Source: Acidovorax soli
GTDB lineage: Bacteria; Pseudomonadota; Gammaproteobacteria; Burkholderiales; Burkholderiaceae_C
Assembly: GCF_014207955.1 (NCBI RefSeq)
Contig: NZ_JACHLK010000002.1
Location: 186,001-250,000, forward strand
Direction: 5' to 3'
Length of the DNA: 64,000 nucleotides
The position numbers and the translations under genes are program-made. The stretch's first letter is position 1, and every line of letters begins with the position of its first letter. This document shows, one piece after another, positions 51,164 to 59,949 of the stretch. Under the pieces are notes generated by a model. The model was not told the origin of the DNA. It searched no databases and saw nothing but the letters and a program-made list of their open reading frames with translations.

Positions 51164-52954
51164 ATGGCTGAAGAATCCAAGAGCAAGAAAAGCAATGGCC
51201 CAGGCCCCTGGGTGCTGGTGCTGTTCGGCATGCCGTTTGCGGCCGTGGGCCTGGGCCTGCTGCTGCTGAGCGTGCTGCCCACGCTGTACGACTGGACCAC
51301 CATGCAGGGCTGGCAGCCCGTGCAGGCCACGCTGGTCTCGGCCGAGACGGTTGCCAGCCGGGGCAGCAAGTCCACCACCTACAGCGTCAAGGCCGAGTAC
51401 CGCTACCGCGTGGCGGGGCAGGAGTACACCGGGCGCCGCGTGGCCATCAACTCGGGCAGCGACAACGTAGGCGAGTTCCACCAGGAACTGGGAGCCCGGC
51501 TGGAGGCAGCCCAGCGCACTGGCACGCCGGTAGAGGCCTGGGTGGACCCTGCCGATCCCACCAAGGCCGTGCTCGACAGAAGCTTGCGGACCGGGCTGCT
51601 GGCCTTCAAGCTGGTGTTCTCGCTGGTGTTTGGCGGGGCCGGGATCGGCATCATCGTCTTCGCGCTGCGCTTTTGGTTCGCGCGCACCCAGGGCGCTCCC
51701 ACCTCGGGGCCGGCCTGGGAGGCACGCCCCTGGGAGTCGCGCGCGGCCTGGAAGGACAACCGCATCCGGGCGCAGCGGCACATCGGGGTCTGGGTGCTCT
51801 GCGCCCTGGCGGTTCTGTGGAATCTGGTGGCGCTACCCATGGCCTTCTCCGTGGTGCCGCGCGCGCTGGCCCGTGGCGACCACCTGGCGGCAGGCATCCT
51901 GGTGCTGGTCCCGCTGGTCGGCCTGGTGCTGCTGGCCTGGGCCGCACGCAGCGCCTTCCATGCACGGCGCTATGGCGATGCACGGCTGGAGCTGGACCCG
52001 TTTCCGGGCTCCATCGGCGGGCATTTCGGCGCCACGCTGGCGGTGCCCGTGGCCTACAGCTCAGGACTGCGCTTTCTGGCCACCCTGCAATGCGTGGAGC
52101 ACACGCGCACCCGCTCGGGCGGCAAGACCAGCTATGAAAGCCGCACGCTGTGGCAGGTGCGCGGCCTGGCCCAGGTGGAGGCGCAGGGCGAGGGCGTGCG
52201 GTTGGCCATGCGCTTTGACGTGCCGGCGCACCTGCCTGCCTCGGAAGATCCGGGCAGCGAGTACCACCGCTGGGGGCTGCAGGTCACCAGCGTGCCGGGC
52301 AGCGCGGGCGACAACCTGGCCCCGGGTTTTGAACGCAGCTTCGACGTGCCGGTCTACATCACCAACCAGAAGTCCGTCTGGCTGCGCCACGATGCGGCCG
52401 AGCACCCGCAACTGGGCGAGGTGGCCCAGGCCGGTGATGCCGCAGACGTGTCCGACGTGGAGCAGGTGCCCGGCGGCGTGCGCCTGTATTTTCCCTATGG
52501 GCGGCGCTGGAAGACCATGTTGGCGCTGCTCGTGTTCGGCGCCATTTTTGCTGGTGGGGGCGTGCTGATGTGGACCAACGCGGCGCCGCTGCCGTTCACG
52601 CTGATCTTCGGCGGCATCGGCTGGCTGGTGGTGCTGGGGGCGCTCTACGGCCTGTGCAACAGCCTCACGGTGCGCCTGGACCGCCAGGGCATCCACTCCG
52701 AGCGGCGCCTGCTGGGACTGGTGCGCTGGGAAAGCACCGCCACGGCCAGCGAAGTGGCGCGCCTGGAGCTCAAGGAAAGCTACTCCACCACCACAGGCGG
52801 CCACAAGGAGACCTACTACCGCCTGCAGGCCGCACTGACCAGCGGCAAGGCCATCACCGTGGCCGACAGCCTGCGCGGCAAGGCTGCGGCGCAGCAACTG
52901 CTGTCGTCGCTGTGCCGGCAGACCGGCTACACCAAGGGCTCTCCGCCCGGTTGA
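51164..52954 (+). CDS. DUF3592 membrane protein
   Basis: A 596-residue inner-membrane protein. The first DUF3592-like unit (residues 14-170) has a helix, an extracytoplasmic beta-rich part (PVQATLVSAETVASRG, AEYRYRVAGQEYTGRRVA, PVEAWVDPADPTKAVLD) and a second helix. Two more helices lie near 205-255. A soluble beta-rich region runs to about residue 440. Two further helices (MLALLVFGAIFAGGGVLMW and LIFGGIGWLVVLGALYGL) precede a C-terminal soluble domain with SLTVRLDRQGIHSERRLLGL. The function of the family is unknown. It is convergent with alkB, the stops being one base apart. Confidence 0.8.
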   Translation: MAEESKSKKSNGPGPWVLVLFGMPFAAVGLGLLLLSVLPTLYDWTTMQGWQPVQATLVSAETVASRGSKSTTYSVKAEYRYRVAGQEYTGRRVAINSGSDNVGEFHQELGARLEAAQRTGTPVEAWVDPADPTKAVLDRSLRTGLLAFKLVFSLVFGGAGIGIIVFALRFWFARTQGAPTSGPAWEARPWESRAAWKDNRIRAQRHIGVWVLCALAVLWNLVALPMAFSVVPRALARGDHLAAGILVLVPLVGLVLLAWAARSAFHARRYGDARLELDPFPGSIGGHFGATLAVPVAYSSGLRFLATLQCVEHTRTRSGGKTSYESRTLWQVRGLAQVEAQGEGVRLAMRFDVPAHLPASEDPGSEYHRWGLQVTSVPGSAGDNLAPGFERSFDVPVYITNQKSVWLRHDAAEHPQLGEVAQAGDAADVSDVEQVPGGVRLYFPYGRRWKTMLALLVFGAIFAGGGVLMWTNAAPLPFTLIFGGIGWLVVLGALYGLCNSLTVRLDRQGIHSERRLLGLVRWESTATASEVARLELKESYSTTTGGHKETYYRLQAALTSGKAITVADSLRGKAAAQQLLSSLCRQTGYTKGSPPG

Positions 52955-52955
52955 G

Positions 52956-53627
52956 TCATCCGGCCTTGCGGAAAGTGAGGTTGATGCGACAAGCACCCGT
53001 CAGCGGGTGCTCGGCCTCGGCCAGCGGCATCACCCCGTGGTAGCGCAGCCGCGCCGGGCCGCCCCAGACCACCACGTCGCCATGCACCAGGGGAATGCGC
53101 TGCGCTTTGTCGGCCCGGGCATCGCCACCAAACAGGAACACGGCGGGAAGGCCCAGCGACACCGACACGATGGGGTGCCCGTGGTCGCGCTCGTCCTTGT
53201 CCTGGTGCAGCGAGAGGCGGGCGCCGGGGGCATAGCGGTTGATGAGGCAGGCATCGGGCGCGAAGCCGGCAAAGCCCGCGGCCTCGGCCGCAGTGCGCGC
53301 CAGGGTGGCGAACACGGCAGGCAGGGGTGGCCAGGGGCGTCCGCTGAGCGGGTCGGCCCGGCCGTAGCGGTAGCCGCTGCGGTCGGAGATCCAGCCCAGC
53401 GGGCCGCTGTTGGTCATGGCCACCGACATGCGCTGGCCTCCCGGTGTCTCCAGGTGGCGGAAGGGGGCGTGGGCGGCGATGCCGTCCACCGCCTGCAGCA
53501 GGGCGGGTGCCCCATCCAGCGCAAAGCCGCGCAGCAGCACCGCCCCGGGTGCCAGGGCCTCCCGGGTGCCGGCCTGCTGCTGCAGCAGTGCGGCCTCTTC
53601 GTCCGCGGCAAAGAGATTCAGGGTCAT
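52956..53627 (-). CDS. alkB: DNA oxidative demethylase AlkB
   Basis: A 223-residue 2-oxoglutarate/Fe(II) dioxygenase that reverses 1-methyladenine and 3-methylcytosine damage. Fe ligands are in LSLHQDKDERDHGHPIVSVSLG (HxD) and RLRYHGV (His); the 2OG-binding arginine block is CRINLTFRKAG at the C-terminus. The substrate loop region SDRSGYRYGRADPLSGRPWPP fits AlkB. The start overlaps the stop of the unnamed 2OG oxygenase gene (ATGA), placing it third in an ada operon, as in E. coli ada-alkB. Confidence 0.95.
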   Translation of the reverse strand: MTLNLFAADEEAALLQQQAGTREALAPGAVLLRGFALDGAPALLQAVDGIAAHAPFRHLETPGGQRMSVAMTNSGPLGWISDRSGYRYGRADPLSGRPWPPLPAVFATLARTAAEAAGFAGFAPDACLINRYAPGARLSLHQDKDERDHGHPIVSVSLGLPAVFLFGGDARADKAQRIPLVHGDVVVWGGPARLRYHGVMPLAEAEHPLTGACRINLTFRKAG

Positions 53628-54358
53628 GTCGCGTCGTGGAAGATGATGCCCGCCGTGTGCCGCACGCCCGAGCGCAGCCGGCTCACGCCGTGGCGCATGT
53701 TCACGCGGTAGGGGCCGCGCGTGCCGTTCACGGGGCGGTGGTGCACGGCGAACACCACCGCATCGCCCTGGCGCAGCGGCACCACCTCGGCCCGTGACTG
53801 CATGCGCGGGCGCTGTTCGGTCAGCACGAACTCGCCGCCCGTGAAGTCGCGCCCGGGCTCCGACAGCAATATGGCCACCTGCAGCGGGAACACATGCTCG
53901 CCATACAGGTCCTGGTGCAGGCAGTTGTAGTCGCCCGCCTGGTACTGCAGCAAGAGCGGCGTGGGCCGCAACTGGCCGGCCGCATGGCAGCGCGCAATGA
54001 AATCGGCATGCGCGGCCGGGTACTGCACGGCGATGCCCATCACCTGGTTCCAGCGGTTGGCCAGTGGGTAGAGGTGTGGGTACAGCGCCTCGCGCAGCCC
54101 GGCCACCAGGGGCGGCAGCGGGTAGCTGAAATACTGGTACTCGCCCTGGCCGAAGCCGTGGCGCGCCATCACCACGCGGCTGCGAAAGCGGCCACCGTCC
54201 GCGTACAGGCCTGCGAGGGCCTGGCATTCCCCCGCGCTGAGCAGCGCCGGCAGAATGGCCGCGCCCTCGGCATTCAGGCCCTCCGTGGCGGCCACCCAGT
54301 CGATGGCACCCGCGCGTGCAGCCCAGTCCGTGGTGTGTTCAGGAAGACGGGCGTTCAT
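53624..54358 (-). CDS. 2OG-Fe(II) oxygenase of unknown substrate in the adaptive-response operon
   Basis: A 244-residue dioxygenase distinct from AlkB. The iron motif is in YNCLHQDLYGEHVFPLQVAILLSEPG (H-x-D), with the distal His and 2OG-binding Arg in YRVNMRHGVSRLRSGVRH. The N-terminal half has RFRSRVVMARHGFGQGEYQYFSYPLP. It resembles prolyl-hydroxylase-like 2OG oxygenases. Both ends overlap neighbours by four bases (ada upstream, alkB downstream), so it must be co-expressed with alkylation-damage repair genes. A repair or protein-modifying role is inferred; the substrate is unknown. Confidence 0.88.
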   Translation of the reverse strand: MNARLPEHTTDWAARAGAIDWVAATEGLNAEGAAILPALLSAGECQALAGLYADGGRFRSRVVMARHGFGQGEYQYFSYPLPPLVAGLREALYPHLYPLANRWNQVMGIAVQYPAAHADFIARCHAAGQLRPTPLLLQYQAGDYNCLHQDLYGEHVFPLQVAILLSEPGRDFTGGEFVLTEQRPRMQSRAEVVPLRQGDAVVFAVHHRPVNGTRGPYRVNMRHGVSRLRSGVRHTAGIIFHDAT

Positions 54359-55506
54359 GCAGGCTGCCCCTGGGCTTGGCGGTGTTCACGGTCCAGCAGG
54401 GCCTGCTTGCGCTCCACGCCCCAGCGGTAGCCCGACAGGGCACCGTCGTTGCGCACCACGCGGTGGCAGGGAATGGCCACGGCCAGCGCATTGGCCGCGC
54501 AGGCCCGGGCCACGGCGCGGGCCGCGCTGGGCGTGCCGATGCGCTCGGCGATCTCGGCGTAGCTCGCCGTCTCGCCAGCCGGTATCGCCTGCAGCGCCTG
54601 CCACACGCGCTGCTGGAAGGCCGTGCCTTGCACGTCGAGCGGCAGGTCCAGGCCCAGGCCCGGTGCCTCGACAAAGGCCACGACCCGGGCCACCAGGGCA
54701 TCGAAGCCGCGGTCGTCACCCACCAGTTGCGCCTGGGGAAAGCGGTCCTGCAGGTCCTGGAGCAGGGCCTGGGCATCGTCCCCCAGCAAAATGGCGCACA
54801 CGCCGCGCCCGCTTTGCGCCACCAGGATGGCGCCCAGCGAGCACTGCGCAATGGCAAAGCGGATGGTGACCTGCCTGCCGCCCGCCTGGTAGCGCGTGGG
54901 CGTCATGCCCAGCACCCCGTCGGCTTCTTCATAGAAGCGGCTGGTGGCGTTGTAGCCCGCGTTGAAGATCGCATCGGTCACGCTGCCGGCCTCTGGCGCG
55001 GCCAGTTCGCTGCGCACGCGCTGCGCGCGCCGGGCCGTGCCATAGGCCTTGGGCGTGAGGCCGGTGGCCTGCTTGAAGATGCGGTGGAAGTGGTGGGCGC
55101 TCAGCCCCACGCGGGCGGCCAGTTCGTCCAGCGTGGGCGGCGTGTCGGCCGCCTCGATGATGCGGCAGGCCTCGGTGACCAGGGCCGCATGGTGCGCCAC
55201 GGGCGATGCCTGGCCGGGCTTGCAGCGCTTGCAGGGGCGAAAACCGGCGCGTTCGGCGTCGGCGATGCTGTCGTGGAAGCGCACGTTCTCGGGCAGGGCC
55301 GGACGCGCCGCGCAGCTCGGGCGGCAGTAGACCCCGGTGGTCTGCACCGAGTAGTAGAAGCGGCCGTCGGCCGAGGCGTCGCGCGCGCGCACCGCCGCCC
55401 AGCGCGGGTCGGCCAGGGTGGCGGCGGCCTGGGCGGCCTTGGCGCTGGCTTTGGGCGGGCGGGTGGTGGGCATGCTGCTGTGGGCGAACGCGGTGGTGGT
55501 GTTCAT
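54355..55506 (-). CDS. ada: Ada: methylphosphotriester / O6-methylguanine methyltransferase and regulator
   Basis: A 383-residue repair protein and transcriptional activator. Zinc cysteines Cys61, Cys65, Cys92 and Cys95 (GVYCRPSC and PCKRC) have the same spacing as E. coli Ada; Cys61 would be the methyl acceptor for phosphotriesters. An AraC-type HTH (LDELAARVGLSAHHFHRIFKQATGLTPKAY) follows. The C-terminal methyltransferase has the active-site motif IPCHRVV with Cys347. It is the first gene of an operon with a 2OG oxygenase and alkB. A leader of about 25 Ala/Thr-rich residues precedes the usual start, so translation may begin at Met12. Confidence 0.95.
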   Translation of the reverse strand: MNTTTAFAHSSMPTTRPPKASAKAAQAAATLADPRWAAVRARDASADGRFYYSVQTTGVYCRPSCAARPALPENVRFHDSIADAERAGFRPCKRCKPGQASPVAHHAALVTEACRIIEAADTPPTLDELAARVGLSAHHFHRIFKQATGLTPKAYGTARRAQRVRSELAAPEAGSVTDAIFNAGYNATSRFYEEADGVLGMTPTRYQAGGRQVTIRFAIAQCSLGAILVAQSGRGVCAILLGDDAQALLQDLQDRFPQAQLVGDDRGFDALVARVVAFVEAPGLGLDLPLDVQGTAFQQRVWQALQAIPAGETASYAEIAERIGTPSAARAVARACAANALAVAIPCHRVVRNDGALSGYRWGVERKQALLDREHRQAQGQPA

Positions 55507-55573
55507 GGTGGCCTCGCAAAGGTGTTGGAGATGGCCTCACTGTAGAAATGGACCGCCTTGCACGCACCCCGAA

Positions 55574-55598
55574 GCTTGCTTTTGAATTCTGCACTTTT
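55574..55598 (-). promoter_or_regulatory. Candidate Ada boxes upstream of ada
   Basis: On the minus strand, AAAAGTGCAGAATT (55585-55598) and AAAAGCAAGC (55574-55583) follow each other. AAAGTGCA differs by one base from the E. coli Ada box AAAGCGCA. They lie about 70-90 bases upstream of the ada start. Confidence 0.35.
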
Positions 55599-55617
55599 GG
55601 CGACCGCCCTGGGGCCG

Positions 55618-58434
55618 TCAGGGATCCGGCACAAAGGGGCGAGGCCGGCGCAGCCCTGTGCCGCCCCAGCGCCTGGCGTCCTCGCCGGGTATCGCCAGCG
55701 GGTTGTTCTGCGGCTCCGACAGGGGCGCCAGCAGGGCCACCAGATCGGCCTCGCTGAATTTCACGGCGCCTTCCTCGTCGTGCCCCAGCACGCCCTGGGC
55801 CAGGGCCGCCTTGCGCGCCTGCAGTTCCAGCATGCGCTCCTCGATGCTGCCTTGCACCACCAGCTTGTAGACGAAGACCGGCTGCTCCTGCCCGATGCGG
55901 TGGGCACGGGCCGTGGCCTGCTCCTCCACGGCCGGGTTCCACCAGGGGTCCACATGGACCACGGTGTCTGCGGCAGTGAGGTTCAGGCCCACGCCGCCGG
56001 CCTTGAGGCTCACGAGCAGGATGGGCGGGCTGGCTTCGTCCTGCGCCTGGAAGCGTTGCACCACCGCGCCGCGCTGGCCCGGCGGTGTCTGGCCCGTGAG
56101 GGACAAGAAGGGCAGCGCCAGCGCCTGCAACTGCTCGGCCACCAGCTCCAGCATCTCGGTGAACTGCGAGAACACCAGCACGCGCCGGCCCTCGGCCACC
56201 AGGGCGGGCAGCATGTCGGCCAGCAGCTCGAGTTTGGCGCGCTCCACGCCGGCCGCAGTTTTGCTGCCCTTGACCAGGCGCGGGTCACAGCACACCTGGC
56301 GCAGCTTGAGCAGGGCATCGAGGATGGTGATCTGCGCGCCGTCGAAGCTCTCGCGTTCCAGCACCCGGCGCACCTGCTTGTCGACCGTGGTGCGCACGGC
56401 CTCGTACAGTTCGCGCTGCTTGCCCTGCAGCTGCACATGCTGGATCACCTCGGTGCGCGGGGGCAGTTCGGTGGCCACGTCCTGCTTGCGCCGGCGCAGG
56501 ATGAAGGGGCGCACGCGCTGCGAGAGCAACTGGGCGCGCAGGGTCTCGCCGTTTTCCTCGATGGGCTTGCGCCAGCGCGCGTTGAAGCCGCGCAGATCGC
56601 CCAGAAAGCCGGGCATGAGAAAGTCGAACTGCGCCCAGAGCTCGCCCAGGTGGTTTTCCAGCGGCGTGCCGGTCAGGCACAGCAGGTGCGGGGCCTGCAG
56701 GCGGCGCAGCGCGCGGGCACTGCGGCTGCCGGCGTTCTTGACCATCTGCGCCTCGTCCAGGATGAGCAGGTGAAAGGCCTGAGCGGCCAACGCCTCCACA
56801 TCGCGCCAGAGCAGGGGGTAGGTGGTCAGCACCAGGTCGTGGTCGGCGATCTCGGCAAATGCCTTGCCCCGCTCCGGCCCGTGCAGGGCCAGCACGCGCA
56901 GGCCCGGGGCCATGCGCCGCGCCTCGGCCTGCCAGTTGAACAGCAGCGAGGTGGGCAGCACCACCAGGGCGGGGCGGGTAAGGCGCCCGGCCTCCTTTTC
57001 CACCAGGATATGGGCCAGGGCCTGCGCGGTCTTGCCCAGGCCCATGTCGTCGGCCAGGATGCCGCCCAGCCCTTGCGCGCGCAGGTACTGCAGCCAGGCC
57101 AGGCCTTCGCGCTGGTAGGGGCGCAGCTGCACCTGCAGGCCCTCAGGCGCGGGCACCGGCTCGGGCGTGCCGATGGCCTTCAGGCGTTTGGCCAGTTGCG
57201 ACAGGCCGATATCGCCCTGCAGCTGCCAGTCGTTGGCGGCGTCCACACGGTGCGCCTGCACCAGGCCGGCGCGCAGGGCTTCGAGCCGGCGCAGCTCCCA
57301 GGCGCCCAGGCGCAGCGGGTCCCCGTCCTTGTGCTGGTTGCGCTCGGGGTCGGTGATCAGGTCCACCATGGCGCCCACGATGGCCTTGAGCGGGCCGGCA
57401 GGCGCATCGATGCGCCGCCCGCCGGGGGCGCGCAGCGAAATGATCTCCAGATCGTCGATGCGCGCCATGCGCCGCGCGATGAGCCAGCGCGCATCGCGCC
57501 TGAGCAGGTCGGCCAGCATGGGCGCCAGGTCCAGCGTCTCGCCGTCGATCTCGATGCCCAGGCTCAGCAGCCAGGCGCCTTCGCGCGCGGGCAGCTGCAG
57601 CTTCTGCACCGGGCGCTCGCGGGGACCGACCGGCCCGGCCAGCTCCTTGCCCAGCACCTCGCCGGTGTCGGGGGCGATGACCAGCTTCCAGCGCTGCACG
57701 GGCACGCTTTCGTGCGCAAAGCCGGGCCGCACCACCACGCTCCAGCCCTGGGCCGCAAGCTGCGGCACCTGCTCGGCCCAGAAGTCGCCGAAGAAGGCCT
57801 CCTGCGCCAGCGTCCACACCGGCCCCAGGCTGGCGCCGGCATCGCGGTTGCGCCACTGCAGGGTGCGTGCGTCCAGCGGCTGCAGGCCCAGTTCCCAGAC
57901 CCGGTCCATGGCGTCGGACTCGGCCGCCAGGTCGCGCTGCATGCGCACCACGGGGCCGCCGGTGTCGTACAGGTCCACCAGCGGCGCAGGGCGCGAGTTG
58001 AGGATAGAGGTGGGCGCCGGCGCCTGCCAGGCGATGGCGGCCTGGGGCGTGTCCTCCAGCCGGTAGGTCCAGTCGATCTGCACCAGCGTCACGCTGTCGC
58101 CGCGCGGGCCCATCTTGCCCTGGGGCTTGAGGCCCAGTAGCCCCTCGCCCCGGCCCAAGGTCATGAGGGTGATGCGGGGCTGGAAATGGCCGGCGGCGAT
58201 GCCCGGGGGCAAGGCCGGGCGTTGCGGGGATGGGGGGGCTTCATTGCCATCGCCCCGCATCAGCCCCATCACGCGCGCGGCCTCGGCGTCGGTCAGCGGG
58301 GGCAGGGCCTTGAGCGCATCGGCCCCGGCCTGGCGGCGCAGGGCGGCCACCCAGGCGGCGATCACCGCCTGGCGGTCGGAGCGCGGAGGGCCGGGTTCTG
58401 CGGAATGGGAGGGTGGGTCACCGGGGCGTGTCAC
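55618..58434 (-). CDS. SNF2-family DEAD/DEAH box helicase
   Basis: A 938-residue Swi2/Snf2 ATPase (RapA/HepA-like class). Residues 1-420 are an N-terminal region without a clear SWIM zinc finger. The motor starts at LRPYQREGLAWLQYL. Motif I is DDMGLGKT with Lys468, motif Ia LPTSLLFNWQAE, motif II DEAQ at 560-563, and motif III LTGTPLENHL. The second lobe has VLVFSQFTEML, LLVSLKAGGVGLNLT and the arginine-finger block ARAHRIGQ. It should translocate on duplex DNA and remodel DNA-protein complexes. It is upstream of ada on the same strand, separated by 111 bases. Confidence 0.92.
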   Translation of the reverse strand: MTRPGDPPSHSAEPGPPRSDRQAVIAAWVAALRRQAGADALKALPPLTDAEAARVMGLMRGDGNEAPPSPQRPALPPGIAAGHFQPRITLMTLGRGEGLLGLKPQGKMGPRGDSVTLVQIDWTYRLEDTPQAAIAWQAPAPTSILNSRPAPLVDLYDTGGPVVRMQRDLAAESDAMDRVWELGLQPLDARTLQWRNRDAGASLGPVWTLAQEAFFGDFWAEQVPQLAAQGWSVVVRPGFAHESVPVQRWKLVIAPDTGEVLGKELAGPVGPRERPVQKLQLPAREGAWLLSLGIEIDGETLDLAPMLADLLRRDARWLIARRMARIDDLEIISLRAPGGRRIDAPAGPLKAIVGAMVDLITDPERNQHKDGDPLRLGAWELRRLEALRAGLVQAHRVDAANDWQLQGDIGLSQLAKRLKAIGTPEPVPAPEGLQVQLRPYQREGLAWLQYLRAQGLGGILADDMGLGKTAQALAHILVEKEAGRLTRPALVVLPTSLLFNWQAEARRMAPGLRVLALHGPERGKAFAEIADHDLVLTTYPLLWRDVEALAAQAFHLLILDEAQMVKNAGSRSARALRRLQAPHLLCLTGTPLENHLGELWAQFDFLMPGFLGDLRGFNARWRKPIEENGETLRAQLLSQRVRPFILRRRKQDVATELPPRTEVIQHVQLQGKQRELYEAVRTTVDKQVRRVLERESFDGAQITILDALLKLRQVCCDPRLVKGSKTAAGVERAKLELLADMLPALVAEGRRVLVFSQFTEMLELVAEQLQALALPFLSLTGQTPPGQRGAVVQRFQAQDEASPPILLVSLKAGGVGLNLTAADTVVHVDPWWNPAVEEQATARAHRIGQEQPVFVYKLVVQGSIEERMLELQARKAALAQGVLGHDEEGAVKFSEADLVALLAPLSEPQNNPLAIPGEDARRWGGTGLRRPRPFVPDP

Positions 58435-58458
58435 AGGGCGGTGATTGTGCCCGCAACG

Positions 58459-59331
58459 CTACCCGAGCACGGGCACGGCGTAGTGCATCACGGACGCGTC
58501 CGATCCGCCCTGGTAGGCGGGCCCGTAGATCTCCAGGTCGGCACCGCCGCTGTGGCGCTGTTCGGACCCCGCCAGCCAGTTGGCGTAGATGTAGTTCACC
58601 GTGTGGTTCAGGTTCTCCGGGGCGCCCCGGTGCTCGAAGCTGGCGTAGCGGGCCGCGGGCACTTCGAAGTGCACCATGCCTTCGGGCAAGGTGCCCGCGT
58701 GCGAGACCTCGATGGCGGCGTGGTAGAGCAGCAGGTCGGAGTCGCTCGCCGTCTGGCTCACCACGCCGTAGCAGACCCCGGGCACCCGGTGCGCAATCTC
58801 CGCCAGCCGGGGCATGAAGCTCGCCCACAGCGGGGGCAGCTTCTGGCCCAGGTTGTCCTTGTCCGAATCTGCCCCATAGAAATGGGTGGCCAGGCCCACC
58901 AGCTGCAGCGGCGGGCGCTCGCGGATGTCCGGGGTGAGCGACAGATTGCGGTCCAGCTGGCGCAGGTAGTCTTCATCGAACTGCACCTTCTTGACGAAGA
59001 GGCTGCGCCTGCCGAACTTGCGGTACTGGTTGGGCGTGAGCGCAAAGCAGGCCTTGAAGGCGCGCGTGAAGCTCTCCTGCGTGTCGTAGCCGGCCGCCAG
59101 CGCGATGTCCAGGATGCCCAGGCGCGTATGGAGCAACTGGTCCAGCGCCTTGGCGAAGCGCCGGGAGCGGATATAGGTCTTCAAGGTCTCGTTGGTCAAG
59201 GCCTTGAAGATGCGCTGGAAGTGCCACTGGCTCAACCCGGCGGCCTGCGCCACGTCCGACAGGGCAATGTCGGTCTCGAGGTGCGCTTCGATGAAATCGA
59301 TGCCGCGCTGGATGCGGTGCAGGTAGAACAT
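58459..59331 (-). CDS. AraC family regulator with GyrI-like effector domain
   Basis: A 290-residue Rob/SoxS-like regulator. The N-terminal AraC HTH is complete: IQRGIDFIEAHLETDIALSD, VAQAAGLSQWHFQRIFKALT and ILDIALAAGYDTQESFTRAFKACFALTPNQYR. Residues 125-290 form a GyrI-like small-molecule domain, starting at FDEDYLRQLDRNLSL, with PPLQLVGLATHFYGADSD and FEVPAARYASFEHRG. The ATG at 59331 gives the HTH its normal start; 38 extra upstream residues are unlikely to be coding. A symmetric site lies about 84 bases upstream. It may respond to hydrophobic compounds. Confidence 0.93.
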   Translation of the reverse strand: MFYLHRIQRGIDFIEAHLETDIALSDVAQAAGLSQWHFQRIFKALTNETLKTYIRSRRFAKALDQLLHTRLGILDIALAAGYDTQESFTRAFKACFALTPNQYRKFGRRSLFVKKVQFDEDYLRQLDRNLSLTPDIRERPPLQLVGLATHFYGADSDKDNLGQKLPPLWASFMPRLAEIAHRVPGVCYGVVSQTASDSDLLLYHAAIEVSHAGTLPEGMVHFEVPAARYASFEHRGAPENLNHTVNYIYANWLAGSEQRHSGGADLEIYGPAYQGGSDASVMHYAVPVLG

Positions 59332-59414
59332 GCTGGGCTGCCCGTGCAGTGTTTCATGCTTGATGGCACAAATAAAAAGAACGGATTTTTGGTCCTGGTA
59401 AGGTGCAAACCACA

Positions 59415-59433
59415 GCGATACCGGGAGTATCGC
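59415..59433 (-). promoter_or_regulatory. Inverted repeat upstream of the AraC-GyrI gene
   Basis: GCGATAC-CGGGA-GTATCGC is a perfect seven-base inverted repeat with a five-base spacer, 84 bases upstream of the AraC-GyrI start. The gap between the two genes (59332-59507) shows no gene. Confidence 0.45.
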
Positions 59434-59507
59434 GAGGATTTGCAACGCGGCCAGGGCCGAAAAGACGACTTTTTATGTGCCAGATAGCGTGAAACGCTGC
59501 ACCAAAT

Positions 59508-59864
59508 TCAGGGGGTGTCGTAGAAGCCGGTCATCGTGAGCAGCTTGCCTTGGCCGTTGAAGTGGCCGAAGCTTACGCCCTCGCCCAGCACCGCGCCATC
59601 GGCGCCCACCATCTTCCACTGTGCCATGCAGTGCTGGTGGTGGCTTGCAAAGCGCTCGGTCACGAAGTAGGCGCCGGGCAGCTGCTGGTGAAAGCCCTGC
59701 ATGGTCTCTGCCAGCGCCTCCCAACCCGAGGCCACGCCCAGCGGGTCGGTGTAGGTGCAGTGTGGATCCAGACTGGCGGCAAACAGGGCCTGCTTCTCAG
59801 TGGCGGTGGGGGCCTTCCACGAGGCGACATAGGTCTCCCAGGTGGTTTGCAATGTGTGGTCCAT
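59508..59864 (-). CDS. SnoaL/NTF2-like protein
   Basis: A 118-residue small cytosolic protein with the NTF2-like cone fold: WETYVASWKAPTATEKQALF helices, CTYTDPLGVASGWEALAETMQGFHQQLPGAYF, and final strands HCMAQWKMVGADGAVLGEGVSFGHF, ending LTMTGFYDTP. Such proteins act as isomerases, hydratases or ligand-binding proteins. No catalytic role can be assigned from the sequence. It lies upstream of the AraC-GyrI gene on the same strand and may be co-regulated, but the 176-base gap argues for a separate promoter. Confidence 0.85.
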   Translation of the reverse strand: MDHTLQTTWETYVASWKAPTATEKQALFAASLDPHCTYTDPLGVASGWEALAETMQGFHQQLPGAYFVTERFASHHQHCMAQWKMVGADGAVLGEGVSFGHFNGQGKLLTMTGFYDTP

Positions 59865-59949
59865 GAAGGTGCTCCTTGGGTGGATTGGAGCTGCCGATGG
59901 TGCCGATCGCCGAACGCCGGTTTTGATATTTTGTGCTTATTCGACGGGT

